Source of the DNA: Fibrobacter sp. UWB4
GTDB taxonomy: Bacteria > Fibrobacterota > Fibrobacteria > Fibrobacterales > Fibrobacteraceae
NCBI RefSeq assembly: GCF_002210345.1
Contig: NZ_MWQI01000005.1
Location: 124,001 to 188,000 of the forward strand
DNA length: 64,000 nt
Reading direction: 5' to 3'
A model generated the notes under the pieces. The model had not been told where the DNA came from. It searched no databases and saw only the letters and a program-made list of their open reading frames with translations. Shown in pieces: positions 18,771-27,600 of the stretch; within the stretch, counting starts at the first letter, position 1, and each line of letters starts with the position of its first letter. The position numbers and the translations under genes are program-made.

Positions 18771-19628
18771 ATGAACACTCCTTTCTACGTTTTTATGAAG
18801 CTTTTGCCGAAGAATGCCGCAAGCCGCATTTTCGGTGCCTTTACGCGTTTGCGCATCCCGTTCCTGAGCAAAATCGCTCGCAACGCCTTTGCTAGCTATT
18901 ACAAGCTCGACATGTCCGAAGCGGAATACCCGCTCAGCCATTACAAGAACATCGGTGAACTTTTTATCCGCAAGCTCAAGCCGGGTATGCGCCCGGTTGC
19001 CGACGGTGCCGAAATCGTAAGCCCGGTCGATGGAGTGCTTTCGCAGACGGGAACGTTCGATGACGATGACCAGAACTTGATCCAGGCGAAGGGCAAGACT
19101 TACACGCTCAAGAGCCTTTTGCGTAATGAGGAAATGGCCGAACGTTTCAAGGGCGGCGCCTTTGCGACGATTTACCTGGCTCCGTTCAACTACCACCGCA
19201 TCCACAGCCCCGTCAAGGGCGACCTCGTGCTTTCGAGCTATTGCCCGGGTACGCTTTGGCCGGTCAACGCAGGCAGTGTCGAACGTGTCGAAGGTCTTTT
19301 CTGCATCAATGAACGCTTGACGAGTGTGTTACGCTTGGCAGACGGTTCCGAAGTGCTTGTGGTCAAGGTGGGTGCTACAAACGTTGGTCGAATCGGCGTT
19401 GTGTATAATGAATCCATCTTGACGAACGCCGGCAAACTTCCACGTGACGATAAACGCGTGGACTGGATTCCCAATCAGGTGTATTCGTTTGACCGTGGTG
19501 ATGAACTTGGCCGCTTTGAAATGGGCAGCACCGTGATTCTCGTGGTCGACAAGAAAATTCGCGAACGCCATCCGGACTTGTTCAAGTCTCGTCTTGGACA
19601 GGCGGTGAAGGTGGGCGAGGCTCTCTAG
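18771..19628 (+). CDS. psd: Phosphatidylserine decarboxylase proenzyme
   Basis: This 285-residue enzyme makes phosphatidylethanolamine from phosphatidylserine and is membrane-associated. Recognised motifs are FIRKLKPGMRPV, SPVDGVLSQTG, YLAPFNYHRIHSPV and, near the C-terminus, GRFEMGSTVILV. The GST there is the self-cleavage site that yields the pyruvoyl group; many homologues have LGST where this has MGST. The ATG at 18771 is preferred over an upstream one at 18714, whose extra codons come from the dispersed CTACTTCCTA repeat. TATTAT (18758-18763) lies seven bases before this ATG with no ribosome binding site, so the mRNA may be leaderless. Confidence 0.93.
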   Translation: MNTPFYVFMKLLPKNAASRIFGAFTRLRIPFLSKIARNAFASYYKLDMSEAEYPLSHYKNIGELFIRKLKPGMRPVADGAEIVSPVDGVLSQTGTFDDDDQNLIQAKGKTYTLKSLLRNEEMAERFKGGAFATIYLAPFNYHRIHSPVKGDLVLSSYCPGTLWPVNAGSVERVEGLFCINERLTSVLRLADGSEVLVVKVGATNVGRIGVVYNESILTNAGKLPRDDKRVDWIPNQVYSFDRGDELGRFEMGSTVILVVDKKIRERHPDLFKSRLGQAVKVGEAL

Positions 19629-20459
19629 TTGGTCTCGGTAAAGCGTTTTATTCACGATGAACCAGCGCTATTCAAGGCTTCGAAAGCTTTTGTAGCGCTT
19701 CTTTTCAAGTGCGCTGATCCCGTAGTTTATGTTGCTCAAAAAATGCCCACGGCAAATGAACAGATTGCGTGGACATTGCTTGGTACGGTCTTGTTTCAAG
19801 ATCGTTCTTACCCCGATATTTTGCGGCTCCTCGTGAAACTGCACGAGCGTTTCCCGGGCGATAAACTCTGGTCTTTGCCGGTGCCGAAAGGGAGCGAAAT
19901 AGAAGAGGTCGTCGAGCAGACGTTCAATAGCCGCAACTGGACCGCCTTTGAACATGTCTCTGGGATTTTTTGGAGTGTTGGGCTTTTTGTCCGGCATCAT
20001 CCAGATTTGACCGCTTGGGTTCGTGAACATACTCCCGAAGAAATGTGGCAAGACTTGGGCGAAATCTATTTCATGGGTCGCGCAAATCCGCGCCCTAAAG
20101 CGTGTGCCGCGATTTACCGCTTGCTTGCTCCGCAGCCTCTTGGCCTTGGGCTTGCATGCCGCGACAATTCCAGAATGCCTCCGCTGCCGCTTACGATGGG
20201 TGCCCGTCGTTTTTTGGCGATGCTCGGACCTGCAAAGGAATCTAGCTTTGCGGAACTTGAACCTGCTCAAAAACAGAAACTTGCAAATGAATATTTTGCA
20301 GCACTTGCCCCGGAGAACCCGTATTTCGCGGCGCATTCCCTCCAGTTCTTTTTGGAGAACGGGTCGGAAGGCTTCATTTGCCGCGAGCTGACATCGCATT
20401 GTTCGAAGTGTCCTCTTTATGAGTACTGTAATTACGCTGAAGTCCGTAAACGTGATTGA
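19629..20459 (+). CDS. Endonuclease III-superfamily-like protein with 4Fe-4S loop
   Basis: This 276-residue protein appears to start at TTG 19629, right after the psd stop, with GAGG eight bases upstream. The C-terminus holds Cys251-x6-Cys258-x2-Cys261-x5-Cys267, exactly the iron-sulfur loop spacing of EndoIII/MutY glycosylases. The helical body (EQIAWTLLGTVLFQDRSYPD, ILRLLVKLHERFPGDKLWSL) resembles the EndoIII fold. However, the helix-hairpin-helix LPGVGxKTA and the catalytic VDTHxxR are not conserved; PLTMGARRFLAMLGPAK occupies that area. It may be a divergent glycosylase or a non-catalytic relative, and could have been lost from standard annotation. It is probably cotranscribed with psd. 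Confidence 0.7.
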   Translation: MVSVKRFIHDEPALFKASKAFVALLFKCADPVVYVAQKMPTANEQIAWTLLGTVLFQDRSYPDILRLLVKLHERFPGDKLWSLPVPKGSEIEEVVEQTFNSRNWTAFEHVSGIFWSVGLFVRHHPDLTAWVREHTPEEMWQDLGEIYFMGRANPRPKACAAIYRLLAPQPLGLGLACRDNSRMPPLPLTMGARRFLAMLGPAKESSFAELEPAQKQKLANEYFAALAPENPYFAAHSLQFFLENGSEGFICRELTSHCSKCPLYEYCNYAEVRKRD

Positions 20460-20462
20460 TGT

Positions 20463-21338
20463 ATGCTAAATTTTAAGAGTATGAATCGTTTCTTTTCGGT
20501 GTTGCCTAAGTTTGTTTGCGCTTGTGCTTGTGCGACTGCGTTTGTGCTGTGCGCCTGCGAACCGAAAGAAGAAGAAACTGTCGATTATACGGAACTGTGC
20601 TACAACGACAGGTGGCCGATGGATGATATCCGTATCGACGAGAATCCGAACGATGATATAAAAGCTCTTATGAGGCGCATCGATTTACGTTATCCGATGG
20701 GGATGACGGGCGACACGCTGGATGTGACGATTCTGGAATTCAAGAGCGACGTGTATGCGCTTGATTATTACATGAACAGTGGGCGGTTCCAGGGGATTGT
20801 CCCGATTTTGCGTGGTTCGTTCCTGGAACAGAGCATCCGTTCTGCGGCACGAATCTTCATTTTCAAGCATGATAGCTTCCGTCGCTATGAACGCAGCGAT
20901 CTTGAAAATTACGTGCGGCAATTCCCGAACGCACGTCATGGCGGGTTCCCGCAAGAGTTCCTTAGTCTCCCGTTCGAACATCGAGAGCCGGGACATACGT
21001 CCATCCAGACGAAGTATTTTATTGGCGTAAAGGCGTACTTCCCGGTGCTTGCGCAAAGCTATCGCGACTCCGATTTGCAGTGGAACGTTGCCCGCAGCTG
21101 GGATCTGGTGGATGAAAATGATTTTATCGCTTGGGGGCGTCAGCTGAACATTGTTCACCCGAAAGGCATTTACCGTGAAACGTCTACGCTTTACTTTAAT
21201 GCTGGCGATGGCGTGAACGGAATGGCGACAAGACTCCCGGGTGGGCGTGTCGTGGCCGTTTGGGGCTATCTCGACTGGGCCGATCTGGAACGCAAGTTCT
21301 TTACCGCCAGCGACCGTATCTACAGCGCTAGGTATTAG
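20463..21338 (+). CDS. Lipoprotein of unknown function
   Basis: This 291-residue protein has an unusual cysteine-rich signal (FVCACACATAFVLCACEP). The likely lipid site is Cys32, counting from ATG 20463. A second ATG at 20481 gives an equally good signal, so the start is uncertain. The mature part is mixed alpha/beta with repeated aromatic segments (VYALDYYMNSGRFQGIVPIL, FHREPG-like loop, GVKAYFPVLAQSYRDSDLQW). No family is recognised. It follows the EndoIII-like gene by three bases and is probably in the psd operon. Confidence 0.72.
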   Translation: MLNFKSMNRFFSVLPKFVCACACATAFVLCACEPKEEETVDYTELCYNDRWPMDDIRIDENPNDDIKALMRRIDLRYPMGMTGDTLDVTILEFKSDVYALDYYMNSGRFQGIVPILRGSFLEQSIRSAARIFIFKHDSFRRYERSDLENYVRQFPNARHGGFPQEFLSLPFEHREPGHTSIQTKYFIGVKAYFPVLAQSYRDSDLQWNVARSWDLVDENDFIAWGRQLNIVHPKGIYRETSTLYFNAGDGVNGMATRLPGGRVVAVWGYLDWADLERKFFTASDRIYSARY

Positions 21339-21485
21339 GGCTATGGGCTCGGGCTTTGCCCTCTCGGCTCGCTTCGCTTTGAGGTTGTCGGGCTTTAGCT
21401 GAACAATGTGTATTAAACATTAAATCCCATACCCCAAAGCACCGAAGGTGCGTCCCCATACCTCATAGCTTGCAGTTCCTTTTAC

Positions 21486-21491
21486 TATATT
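21486..21491 (+). promoter_or_regulatory. -10 element of the GerW-like gene
   Basis: TATATT is followed by six bases (CAAGAT) and then the ATG at 21498. There is no ribosome binding site and no clear -35 box at the normal distance. The arrangement is the same as in front of uvrA and suggests a leaderless transcript. Upstream, 21339-21480 holds GC-rich repeat material including an AGCACC-GAA-GGTGC hairpin. Confidence 0.4.
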
Positions 21492-21497
21492 CAAGAT

Positions 21498-21836
21498 ATG
21501 GCTATTGAAAAACTTGCTGAAACTCTTTTAGAAAAGCTCCGCTTCATCACGAAGGCGGAAACTGTCATCGGTGAACCCATCCAGGCGGGTGAAACGACGG
21601 TCGTGCCTGTAAGCCGAGTCTCTGTTGGTTTTGGATTTGGCGGGCACCAGAACAAAGGGGACACGTCTGCGTCTGGCGGTGGTGCTTCGGTCGAACCGGT
21701 CGCGTTTCTTGTCATCAAGGGGGATGACGTGCGCATCATGCCTATCACCAAGGACAGCTCGCTTGCGTCAAAGGTGATGGAAATTATTCCTGATATTACG
21801 AATAAATTTACGTCCAAGAAAAACGCGGACAATTAA
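21498..21836 (+). CDS. GerW/YtfJ family protein
   Basis: This 112-residue protein matches the GerW (YtfJ) family. Recognised parts are the N-terminal helix (IEKLAETLLEKLRFITKAET), VIGEPIQAGETTVVPVSRVS, the glycine-rich GFGFGG...SGGGAS loop, and VEPVAFLVIKGDDVRIMPI. In Bacillus the family member is needed for spore germination, but family members also occur in non-sporulating bacteria with unknown roles. It stands alone, between a leaderless-type promoter and a terminator. Confidence 0.85.
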   Translation: MAIEKLAETLLEKLRFITKAETVIGEPIQAGETTVVPVSRVSVGFGFGGHQNKGDTSASGGGASVEPVAFLVIKGDDVRIMPITKDSSLASKVMEIIPDITNKFTSKKNADN

Positions 21837-21849
21837 ATTTCTTGTAGCG

Positions 21850-21877
21850 GCGCCTTTGTTGGCGCTTTTTTCTTTTT
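21850..21877 (+). terminator. Rho-independent terminator of the GerW-like gene
   Basis: GCGCC (21850-21854) pairs with GGCGC (21861-21865) around TTTGTT, followed by TTTTTTCTTTTT. Confidence 0.8.
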
Positions 21878-21906
21878 AAAAACGATTTTCTAGAAAACGC
21901 CAAAAT

Positions 21907-21946
21907 TTACGTGAAGTAATAATGGATTTTATTGCTGTTCACGTAA
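21907..21946. repeat. Long inverted repeat in AT-rich gap
   Basis: TTACGTGAA (21907-21915) is complementary to TTCACGTAA (21938-21946). The inner AGTAATAA / TTATTGCT arms extend the stem with one bulge and one G-U pair. A T-rich run follows (TTTTTGGTCTTTCGTTTTTT). It could be a second terminator or a binding site. The 21878-22120 stretch holds nothing else that can be supported. Confidence 0.4.
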
Positions 21947-22120
21947 TTTTTGGTCTTTCGTTTTTTAGCCATATTTATCAAAATGGTTGAAATTTGAACT
22001 TTTTTGGTCTTTTTGTCGTTGCACGATGTGTTCTTAATAACCAGAAAATTTTTGAGAACATTTTGAAATGTTCTCAAACTTAAAATTTTGCTAAATAATA
22101 TTAAAAAACGCTTTTTCCTA

Positions 22121-22149
22121 TTGACACGTGCTGTTTAATAGAGTATCTT
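22121..22149 (+). promoter_or_regulatory. Strong sigma-70-type promoter in the GerW-serC gap
   Basis: TTGACA (22121-22126), 17 bases, TATCTT (22144-22149). It has the only perfect TTGACA with ideal spacing noticed in the window. It points away from the GerW gene and drives no annotated gene, which supports an RNA gene downstream. The expected start of transcription is about 22156. Confidence 0.65.
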
Positions 22150-22155
22150 TTGTAA

Positions 22156-22394
22156 CGTAAAAAACGAGAACATGAAAGCCTTTGGGTATGTATGGGTTGC
22201 TTTTTTGAGAACAAAAAGAAGGCTTTCCCATAACTCGATAGTTTTACAAGACCGTGTTTGGTTGTTGGGTCTTGTAAAGCGTCCGGCACGGGGATATACG
22301 TGCCACGACATCCTCCTCCAAGGCGCCGTAATGGCGTACTCCTAACACAAAAAATAGGACCTCCCCATACCCCATGGGGAGGTTCTTCTTTTTC
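22156..22394 (+). ncRNA. Candidate small RNA, about 240 nt, own promoter and terminator
   Basis: The unit begins at the promoter above and ends at a textbook terminator (22358-22394). Stems are GAAAGCCTT (22174-22182) with AAGGCTTTC (22219-22227), an 11-bp TTTACAAGACC (22243-22253) with GGTCTTGTAAA (22268-22278), and GGCACG (22285-22290) with CGTGCC (22299-22304). TATGGG (around 22190) could also pair with CCCATA beside the first stem, giving a pseudoknot. It lacks the signatures of RNase P, tmRNA and SRP RNA. An ATG at 22172 opens a 57-codon frame (MKAFGYVWVAFLRTKRRL...) without a good ribosome binding site. A small protein or a dual-function RNA therefore cannot be excluded. It is convergent with serC. 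Confidence 0.55.
22358..22394 (+). terminator. Rho-independent terminator of the candidate RNA
   Basis: ACCTCCCC (22359-22366) pairs with GGGGAGGT (22376-22383) around a 9-base loop, then TTCTTCTTTTT. Confidence 0.85.
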
Positions 22395-22400
22395 ATGTCT

Positions 22401-22432
22401 TGTCATCCTCGGAGCGAAGCGAAGGGGATCCA
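22401..22432. repeat. Dispersed palindrome, GTCATCCT...GGATCC family
   Basis: TGTCATCCTCGGAGCGAAGC then GAAGGGGATCCATT. It is followed at 22456-22480 by a half copy of the other family (GACGGGGCATCTCCCTTAAG). Confidence 0.75.
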
Positions 22433-22474
22433 TTATTTTTCATCCCTTACGTTTGACGGGGCATCTCCCTTAAG

Positions 22475-22504
22475 CGAAAAAGCCCCGGCCATAGGCCGAG
22501 ACTT
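22475..22504 (-). terminator. Rho-independent terminator of serC
   Basis: On the minus strand AGTCTCGGCC, loop TAT, GGCCGGGGCT gives a 10-bp stem with two G-U pairs, followed by TTTTTCGC. Confidence 0.85.
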
Positions 22505-22543
22505 TCTCAAATGCGTTTCACCGTGCGGGGCGCGGCGCAGTTC

Positions 22544-23650
22544 TTAACCGAGAACCTTCTTTTCGAAGTCGCCGAGGCAGTCAACGAGAGCCTGCACGCC
22601 TTCGACCGGCATTGCGTTGTAGATAGAAGCGCGGAAGCCGCCGACAGAACGGTGACCCTTGAGCTGCTGGAGGCCACGAGCCTTAGCGAATTCAAGGAAT
22701 TCCTTGGCGAGATCGTCAGCCTTGTCAGCTGCAACGACGTCCTTGTTGAACACGAACGGAACGTTCATGATGGAACGGTCTTCCTTAGCAGCTGTACCGA
22801 CGAACACCTTGGAGTTATCGAGTGCGCTGTAAAGGAGAGCAGCCTTGGAGCGGTTCACCTTTTCGATAGCGTCCACGCCACCGAAATCCTTGAGCCACTT
22901 GAGGGTGCGGTTCATCACGTACACGGCAAAGACCGGAGGAGTGTTGAACATGTTGGCAGCGTCGATGTGGGTCTGGAAGTTGAGCATGGTCGGGATGGTG
23001 CGGTTCACCTTGCCGAGGAGGCCCTTCTTGATGATCGTGACAGTCACGCCAGCGCAGCTGATGTTCTTCTGAGCGCCGCCATAGACGACACCGAAGTCAG
23101 ACACGTTGATCTTGCGAGCGAGGAAGTCGGAGCTCACGTCAGCCATGAGGAAGCCAGACTTCGGCTTCGGGAAGTTGTGCCATTCCGTACCGTAGATCGT
23201 GTTGTTGGCGGTCACGTGGAGGTAAGTAGCGTTGTCGCTGAGCTTCAAGTTCTTGTCGATGCGGCTGTAAGTTTCGGACTTAGTGTCGCAAGCGGCGAGT
23301 GCGTTACCGAACTGCTTAGCTTCCTTGTAAGCCTTGTTTGCCCAAACGCCGGTCAAAGCGTAGTCGGCCGTAGCGTCCTGGTTGAGGAAGTTCATCGGGA
23401 GCATGCAGAACAAAAGTGAGCAACCACCACCGAGGAACACGATGTCGTAATCTTCCGGGATGCCCATCAATTCACGGAGGTACTGTTCCGTCTGGGCGAA
23501 CATATTTTCAATCGGCTTTGAACGGTGACTCATGGAGAGGATACTGATGCCGCTGTTTTCGAAGTCGATGCATGCAGCAGATGCTTCCTTGAGTGCCTGT
23601 TCCGGCAAGACCGACGGTCCTGCGCTAAAGTTATAGACTTTATTTGCCAT
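22544..23650 (-). CDS. serC: Phosphoserine aminotransferase
   Basis: This 368-residue PLP enzyme makes 3-phosphoserine from 3-phosphohydroxypyruvate in serine synthesis (also used in pyridoxal phosphate synthesis in some bacteria). Motifs are NFSAGPSVLPEQAL at the N-terminus, SHRSKPIE, FLGGGCSLLFCMLPMNFL, and VYGGAQKNISCAGVTV, where the lysine carries PLP. The C-terminus has GHRSVGGFRASIYNAMP, the usual phosphate-binding arginines. The ATG follows AAGGAAC. It is a single-gene unit with its own terminator. Confidence 0.97.
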   Translation of the reverse strand: MANKVYNFSAGPSVLPEQALKEASAACIDFENSGISILSMSHRSKPIENMFAQTEQYLRELMGIPEDYDIVFLGGGCSLLFCMLPMNFLNQDATADYALTGVWANKAYKEAKQFGNALAACDTKSETYSRIDKNLKLSDNATYLHVTANNTIYGTEWHNFPKPKSGFLMADVSSDFLARKINVSDFGVVYGGAQKNISCAGVTVTIIKKGLLGKVNRTIPTMLNFQTHIDAANMFNTPPVFAVYVMNRTLKWLKDFGGVDAIEKVNRSKAALLYSALDNSKVFVGTAAKEDRSIMNVPFVFNKDVVAADKADDLAKEFLEFAKARGLQQLKGHRSVGGFRASIYNAMPVEGVQALVDCLGDFEKKVLG

Positions 23651-23754
23651 TGTTGTGTTCCTTTTTAGGGGTTGGTGCCTGTTAGGGCTAAAAAAATTAC
23701 GGTGTAAAATTAGTAAATAGGTGGTGGAGTGGCAATAGAATATATTGCTCCAAA

Positions 23755-23785
23755 AATGGAGAAACCCGCCATAAATGGCGGGCTA
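23755..23785 (-). terminator. Hairpin terminator
   Basis: CCCGCCAT (23765-23772) pairs with ATGGCGGG (23775-23782). On the minus strand TTTCTCC follows, a weak T tract. It ends the 23814 gene. Confidence 0.6.
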
Positions 23786-23813
23786 TTCCTAATTCCGAAT
23801 TCCTAAATTCGAA

Positions 23814-24338
23814 TTATACTCCGAGAGCCTGGATGGCGGCCTTGTACTTCTTGAGACGGAACTTCGTCTTGAGTTCGCGGCGTTCCTGGCGGTGGATGTA
23901 CTTGTCGTCCATGAGCACGTTCAGAATGGCGCTCTTCGCCTTTGCGGCTGTCGGATTGTCCTTGAGCGTTTCAACAAAGCGGACGAAGTCCTTTTCGCGG
24001 GCATCGTAGGTGGCGTCTTCGGCCGGAACGCCCTTTTCCATGAGATGGCAGCTGTACTCGTCAATCCAGGCCTGGTTCTTGTGGTACGTCATCTTCTGGA
24101 TGAGGTCAACCATGTCGGCTGGAACGCCCATCTGAATCATGTCGTCCGGAGTTTTTTGGGTTGCTGATGTAATGGAATCCTGCAAAATAGCGAGAACTTG
24201 GACATCTTCGGATTCGCCCTTGTTTTTGAGGTAGTCGGCGACGTTCTGGAGGAAGTCGATGTATGGGCCGCCAGCCTTGTCTTGCTGGCCTTTGTGTACG
24301 GATTCTGCAATTTTGTAGGCGTCTTGATAAGAAAGCAT
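23814..24338 (-). CDS. HD/RelA-SpoT-hydrolase-like protein, catalytic residues apparently lost
   Basis: The start at ATG 24338 is chosen because AAGG lies about six bases upstream; the longer frame to 24431 adds an unlikely AT-rich leader. The protein has 174 residues. Its first half (AYKIAESVHKGQQDKAGGPY, VQVLAILQDSI, PADMVDLIQKMTYHKNQ) follows the pattern of RelA/SpoT-type HD hydrolases. The usual HDxxED motif is replaced by LQDSITS and the PYIxH histidine by PYIDF, so metal binding is doubtful. The rest is charged and helical. A regulatory or nucleotide-sensing role is possible but not shown. Confidence 0.65.
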   Translation of the reverse strand: MLSYQDAYKIAESVHKGQQDKAGGPYIDFLQNVADYLKNKGESEDVQVLAILQDSITSATQKTPDDMIQMGVPADMVDLIQKMTYHKNQAWIDEYSCHLMEKGVPAEDATYDAREKDFVRFVETLKDNPTAAKAKSAILNVLMDDKYIHRQERRELKTKFRLKKYKAAIQALGV

Positions 24339-24666
24339 TATTAACCTTTTTTTAAAAACTTCGAGCATCGTTGATGCCCATGCCTTGAATATACATAAAG
24401 CATAGCTAAAAAAAACGCTCTTTTTTATCAAGAGAATCGAAAAAGCATCATTTTTTACGCCAAAAAGGGGGGCAAATCAAAAATTTTAGTCCTAAATGTC
24501 TGTTTTTTAGGTTGAAAAATCTGTTTTTGGCCTGTATGGGTGTTTCCATAGCCCAAATGGGCTATAAAAATAGTCTTTACGGATGGGTAAAAAAAAATTA
24601 GATTTCGCGCCGTTTTAAATGAAATTAAAAAGTTCATAATAAAATAAGAAAAACGTGAGAAACACA
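24339..24666. other. AT-rich intergenic region upstream of the giant lipoprotein gene
   Basis: No gene is supported here. It holds a perfect 7-bp inverted repeat, ATAGCCC (24548-24554) and GGGCTAT (24559-24565), a possible operator. A CATAAT box (24635-24640) lies about 26 bases before the lipoprotein ATG at 24667, without a convincing -35 element. Confidence 0.4.
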
Positions 24667-27600
24667 ATGAAGAAAAACACCTTGAAAATTGCTTTAGCGG
24701 CATCTGCAATGACTTTGTTCTTTGCTGGTTGCGGTGATGACCTGCTTTATTCACAGGATGGTAATCAGTTTACAACGGTAACTGCGTTAAATCCTGATGA
24801 TTGTAGTGATTCGACCGAAGGCTCCATGGCTTTTGTGAAGTCGAAAGCAACAATGTATGTGTGTTCCGAAGGCGAATGGATCGCTATGAATGACCACGAA
24901 GCGATCCAGTACCGTTGCGAATCCAAGGAACTCAAGGACAAGTCCGGCATTGCCATTATATGCGATGGCTCTGACACGATCGGCGTTGTGTACAATGGTA
25001 AGGATGGTAAAGACGGCACCAACGGCAAGAACGGCACTAATGGCTCCAATGGCACCAACGGTGATAATGGTGACAATGGTAAAGATGCCGATATGGACAA
25101 GATCCAGAAGGACATCGATGCCAAGCTGAGCAGTGCTTCTGCTCAGATCCAGAAGGACATCGACTCCAAGATGAGCAGTGCGTCCGCTAAGAACCAGAAA
25201 GATGTCGATGACGCAATTAAGGGCTTGAGTAGCGCCTCTGCCAAGAATGAAAAGGATATTAACGACAAGCTGAGCAGCGCTTCTGCCAAGAACGAAAAGG
25301 ACCTCAACGACAAGTTAAGCAGCGCCTCCCGCGAAATTGACGAAAAGTTCAACGATGCTTACAGCAGCTTGAGTGCAGAACTAGAAGACAAGTCTTGCGC
25401 CATCGTCGATACGGTTCGTGACAACGAAAAGGCTATTATCACCGTGACAATCCGTTGCGGCGAAGCCGAAACCAAGATGGAAATCCCGTTCACGCCCGTG
25501 AACGAGAATCTCGCCAAGGTGTACAAGAAGCATGTTGTCGTGCGTTTCCCGGTGCAGGCCAATAAGGAAACAAAAACCAACGACATCTACGAAGAAATCT
25601 GGAAGAACCTCAAGGGTGGCGATAATGCAGAACTTACCGTGACGGACCTTGACGAAAAGTTCGCCCCGAGCGGCAAGGTGTTTATGCAGGACTTGTTCGC
25701 CTCTGCCAATAAATCCTTTGTGACAATCGAAGAAACTAACGAAAAGGCGGTGGAATACAAGGTTGCACGCCTCGAAGGGGATCTCGACATCACGAACCTT
25801 ACGACCCCGGTTGTGAAGCTCCGCGTTAAGCTGAACTTGAGTAACAACGCTTTCGGCGCCTTTGGCGGATTTGGCTCGAACGCAACGGATGTCATTTACA
25901 ACGCCTATGCAGACTTGTCCGATGCGTCCGATACGGTTGTCATCGACTTCTTGACCGACTACAAGGCCGCCCGCGTAAAGAAATTGGTTGACGATGGTAA
26001 CGGTTTTGATGTTGCAAACGAGCTGGCAAACAAGGACCTTGCCCACGCCCTATATTTGGAAAACAGCGAAGAATATCCGTCTTTCGAACATTATGCCCCC
26101 GATCAGATTGGCCTGGCCGAAAACTTCAACAGCATCGTGTGGGTAATGGCCCTCATTGACCAAAAGGACAAGACTCCGGGTTTTAACTCGGTCTATAACG
26201 CTTTCCGCAATGTCTTTGCCGAAAACGGCAACTTTAACACCGCCGTCAATACGACTTACGCAGGCAAGGAACACAGCATGTTCTTTGTTGATTACCTCGC
26301 TTTGCTTATCGACGCGAACTTCTTCAAGTGGAACCAAATGCAGCATGACGACTATACTGCTGAAACGAATGTCTGGAGTGGTACGGATGCCGTCTATTAC
26401 AAGATTTTGCAGAATGGATTTGTGGAAGCCTATAAGCTTAAAGTCGAAGACGCAAAGGTTTTCAATGATCCGTCTGGCTATAGCAGCAAGGTGTATAAGT
26501 CTGATGTCGAAGGGGGATATTTCCGTTACTTTGAATATATCGAAAACGAACAAGTTTGGTATCCTATAACACTTTGGGCTGTAGGTGTTGCAACGGTGGA
26601 ACAAGTTTGCGATGCTGACGCAGTTAATTCGACCTTCTTCTATAGCTTTGAAGGTCTTGATGACAATGCCGTTTGTGTATGCGACAATGGAAAATGCTAC
26701 TGGCAAGATACTGAAAATGTATGCTTGGGCCGTAATAAAGGAGATAAGGGATCGGCGTTCTTTGACGGGGAAATTCAAGAGTATGAGTGCGAATGTGATC
26801 TATCAGCTTCTTCTACTTGCGATGCTCTTGTGCCTGGTATTCCGAACTCTTCGAACTCTGTTGCATCCTCTTCTAGCGCTGCAAGTGGCATGACTCCAGA
26901 AGAACTTGCAAATGATCCGTCTTCTAAGCTTTACCTCGGTGAATGCAGCGCTACCGTAAACGAAGGCAAAGAAAAGCTGTTCGACTACAAAAATGCGGAA
27001 CTTGCCACGGCAACGAGCAAAACAACCTTTGTATGCGATGGCTCCAAATGGAGACAGAAAGATTATCATGATGAGAAATATGGAATATGTTCAAAAACTA
27101 CGATGGAAAAGGGCGAAGTCAAGGAAGAAAATGGTTCCGAACATTATAAGTGCGATTACCTTGATAAACAGGAAAAATACGAATGGATCGCTACTGATTG
27201 GCAAGACGTGTATAATGAAAAGGCTTGCCATTATGGCTATGTCAATAAAAAAATGGTTACTGGATCCGGTTATGAATATGTTTGTGAAGAAAATTCTGAA
27301 TATACAGACAACTGGGGTAACCATAGCCATGAATGGCGTGAAACGACAGTTGATGAATATTGCGTGGGTGATCGCGTCAAGGCTACAGTGCAGAAGCTTG
27401 AAGACGAAGACCTCGGCGAATCAACCTTCAACGAAAAGTGTAGCTACCACGGTTCTACCTATGCGAGAAACAATACTGCTAGCGGGGCCAAGAAATGGGT
27501 GTACTACGGTAATTTTACCAACGAAAGCACAAGAAACAGCGCCCTCTTGCTCTTGAATGGTTATAAGGATAATATAATTTACACTTGTAACGATTGGGTC

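Noticed and set aside
22172-22345. 57-codon ORF as a confident gene
   Set aside because: No good ribosome binding site, and the region folds into stems; kept only as an alternative within the RNA entry.
22156-22394. tmRNA, RNase P RNA or SRP RNA
   Set aside because: None of the conserved signatures of these RNAs was found, so only an unclassified RNA is reported.
24432-24666. Longer start for the giant lipoprotein (GTG 24655)
   Set aside because: ATG 24667 gives a standard lipoprotein signal (MKKNTLK...); the GTG adds four residues without better ribosome binding.
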